64,000 bases of DNA from Amia ocellicauda (taxonomy: Eukaryota; Chordata; Actinopteri; Amiiformes; Amiidae), in contig NC_089863.1 of NCBI RefSeq assembly GCF_036373705.1, forward strand, positions 9,629,357 to 9,693,356. The letters run 5' to 3'. The position numbers and the translations under genes were made by a program. A model generated the notes under the pieces. The model was given only the letters and a program-made list of their open reading frames with translations. It had not been told where the DNA came from and did no database searches. Shown here one piece after another: positions 62,769 to 64,000 of this stretch (positions within the stretch are counted from its first letter, which is position 1; each line of letters opens with the position of its first letter).

Positions 62769-62785
62769 TTTCACTTTTCACTTTC
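62769..62785 (+). promoter_or_regulatory. ISRE/IRF-like element in the GIMAP promoter (copy 2)
   Basis: TTTCACTTTTCACTTTC contains a perfect TTTCNNTTTC at 62776-62785. It is at the position equivalent to 55971-55988. Confidence 0.6.
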
Positions 62786-63121
62786 ACAACAAGAGAGAGA
62801 GAGACAGGGAGAGAAAGAGGGAAGGATAGGAGGGTCCTGCTCTTTTAGAAAACCCAAAGCTGTTGATCCTTCAGGACAAGAAGAGCACAGAGGACACACG
62901 CTGTGAGTGTTGCATTTAATCTGTACTCATTTTATCAGGGGGACGGTGTCAGTAGAGACAGTAGATGTTGTATTGCAGTGCTGAGTTGTGTTGTGAGTGG
63001 CTCTGGCTCCAGTCAGTTAATGACTATTAAAATTAGTGACTTTATTAGCAACTACATAAAGTCCTGTAACAATACAATATGACAGTATACAATACCACAG
63101 GACTGTGCAGAATACTGTAGG

Positions 63122-63408
63122 ACAGGGGTTCCCAAACCTGGTTCTGGAGGACCCCTACACTGCTGGTTTTTGTTCCACCAGGTTCTCAATTAGTTAATTG
63201 AACCCTTAATTAAACTAATAATTTCCTGAATCAGAGCCTTTTATTTATTTTAAACAGTAGGGATTTTAAGTTAAGTAGAGAAATACATCAAGAAGAACCA
63301 ACTCAAAACATTTAAATATTTAAAACATCAAATCTAAGCAGATTACTTCAATTAAGGAGAGCTGTAAGTGCTGGTAAGGCATTCATTCTAGACATTGAAC
63401 TGTTTCTC
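63122..63408. mobile_element. Fish interspersed repeat inserted in copy 2 only
   Basis: Begins CAGGGGTTCCCAAACCTGGT and continues CTGGTTTTTGTTCCACCAGG and AATTAGTTAATTGAACCC, phrases of a common fish non-autonomous repeat. Copy 1 has no counterpart between its matching flanks (about 56350 and 56390), so the insertion is younger than the duplication, or was lost from copy 1. The family was not determined. Confidence 0.65.
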
Positions 63409-64000
63409 CACAATAACATCCTGATATCACTTTATAGTCTGTTGTAAAATGACTGGAGCCTCCTGTGTCTGGGGCCTCAGGGATGAGCTGGTGGTTGGGG
63501 GGGATCTGAGTTCTGTCAGCTTGGTGGGGGGGCACAGCTATAGACACAGCGCACTGGGAACCACTCTGCTGCTAGGGGTGAAAGGGACGTGGTTTCTGAA
63601 AACTAGTTCTAACATTCTGTAACAAATCAATGGGATTTTAGTTTGATTATTTAAAAAACAACTGTTGATTAATGATTAATGATTAATGTTTCATGGCCGT
63701 GGCCATTAATTTTGTTTTATGTGTCTGTAGTGTAACAGCCATTCCCTGGCCACCTTCCTCAGGGCCCGGCTAATGATTAACCTGTAGTTTCAGCGGAGAT
63801 GCAGTTCCTTATCTGCCTGGGTGTGACTCATGTTTGTTAATTTCTCCTACAACAGAAAAAGTGCAATGCAGAGATGCCACAGTGCCCAGCATGCTCAGGG
63901 TAAGTGGGCTGATCTGTGGGTGATATTTGGCGCAGTGCAGCGGGTCCATCACTGTGCTGGTGGGGCTGTGCGGTTCAGACAGATGCTGGTATGCATGTCT

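Larger units (their letters stand above)
61933..64000 (+). repeat. Segmental duplication, copy 2, running off the window end
   Basis: Counterpart of 55150-57200. It keeps the PPP1R3E 3'-end-like sequence, although no PPP1R3E coding exon lies before it, as well as the GIMAP promoter element, the donor GCT/GTGAGT at 62902, and near 63900 a donor CTCAGG/GTAAGTGG matching the end of GIMAP exon 1 in copy 1. The short exon here would read MPQCPACSG or similar. A further GIMAP gene is expected just past the window. Confidence 0.85.

Overview
The window is vertebrate nuclear DNA, almost certainly from a ray-finned fish. The evidence is ten vertebrate genes with intact multi-exon structures and GT/AG junctions, Tc1/mariner and CR1-like transposon remains, tRNA-headed SINEs, and a GIMAP-type immune GTPase. 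Whether it is a teleost or an older ray-finned lineage cannot be decided from sequence alone. Ten genes (AP1G2, NEDD8, GMPR2, DHRS4, TINF2, CIDEB, RNF212B, HOMEZ, DHRS1, PPP1R3E) have human orthologues that I place, from memory, on chromosome 14q11.2-q12, so this is an old conserved block. The eleventh, a GIMAP gene, is not part of the human block.

Layout: AP1G2 (+, 891-7880) converges on NEDD8 (-, 9145-10898). NEDD8 is divergent from GMPR2 (+, 12676-15384) across a promoter region with two ZNF143-type sites. DHRS4 (+, 21516-23165) follows a 4 kb minisatellite in its 5' intron. TINF2 (-, 24261-29750) is divergent from CIDEB (+, 30493-32809) across another ZNF143-type site. RNF212B (+, 34515-36974) converges on HOMEZ (-, 38773-41819). 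DHRS1 (-, 46891-49422) is divergent from PPP1R3E (+, 52276-55108). A GIMAP gene (+, 57136-58985) follows. After a further minisatellite, the PPP1R3E 3' end plus GIMAP promoter segment is repeated (61930-64000), which predicts a second GIMAP gene just beyond the window. I joined the exons of every gene by hand. All eleven reading frames close in phase, and most lengths are close to the human ones (AP1G2 785 aa, GMPR2 346, DHRS4 277, CIDEB 218, DHRS1 309, PPP1R3E 272).

The genes do not form one pathway. They cover membrane traffic (AP1G2), protein neddylation (NEDD8), purine salvage (GMPR2), short-chain dehydrogenases (DHRS4, DHRS1), telomere protection (TINF2), lipid droplets (CIDEB), meiotic crossing over (RNF212B), transcription (HOMEZ), glycogen control (PPP1R3E) and immunity (GIMAP).

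The most unusual structure is non-coding. A roughly 60 bp unit holds, in order, a branch-point-like TATTAAC, a CT tract and CAG, so each copy looks like a complete 3' splice site. It occurs as single or diverged copies directly upstream of about twenty exons in several unrelated genes. It has also expanded into arrays of tens of copies in introns of DHRS4, TINF2 and PPP1R3E. Every genic copy is in the sense orientation of its host gene. One further array downstream of GIMAP is antisense to it. I regard this acceptor-bearing repeat family as the best candidate for something undescribed.
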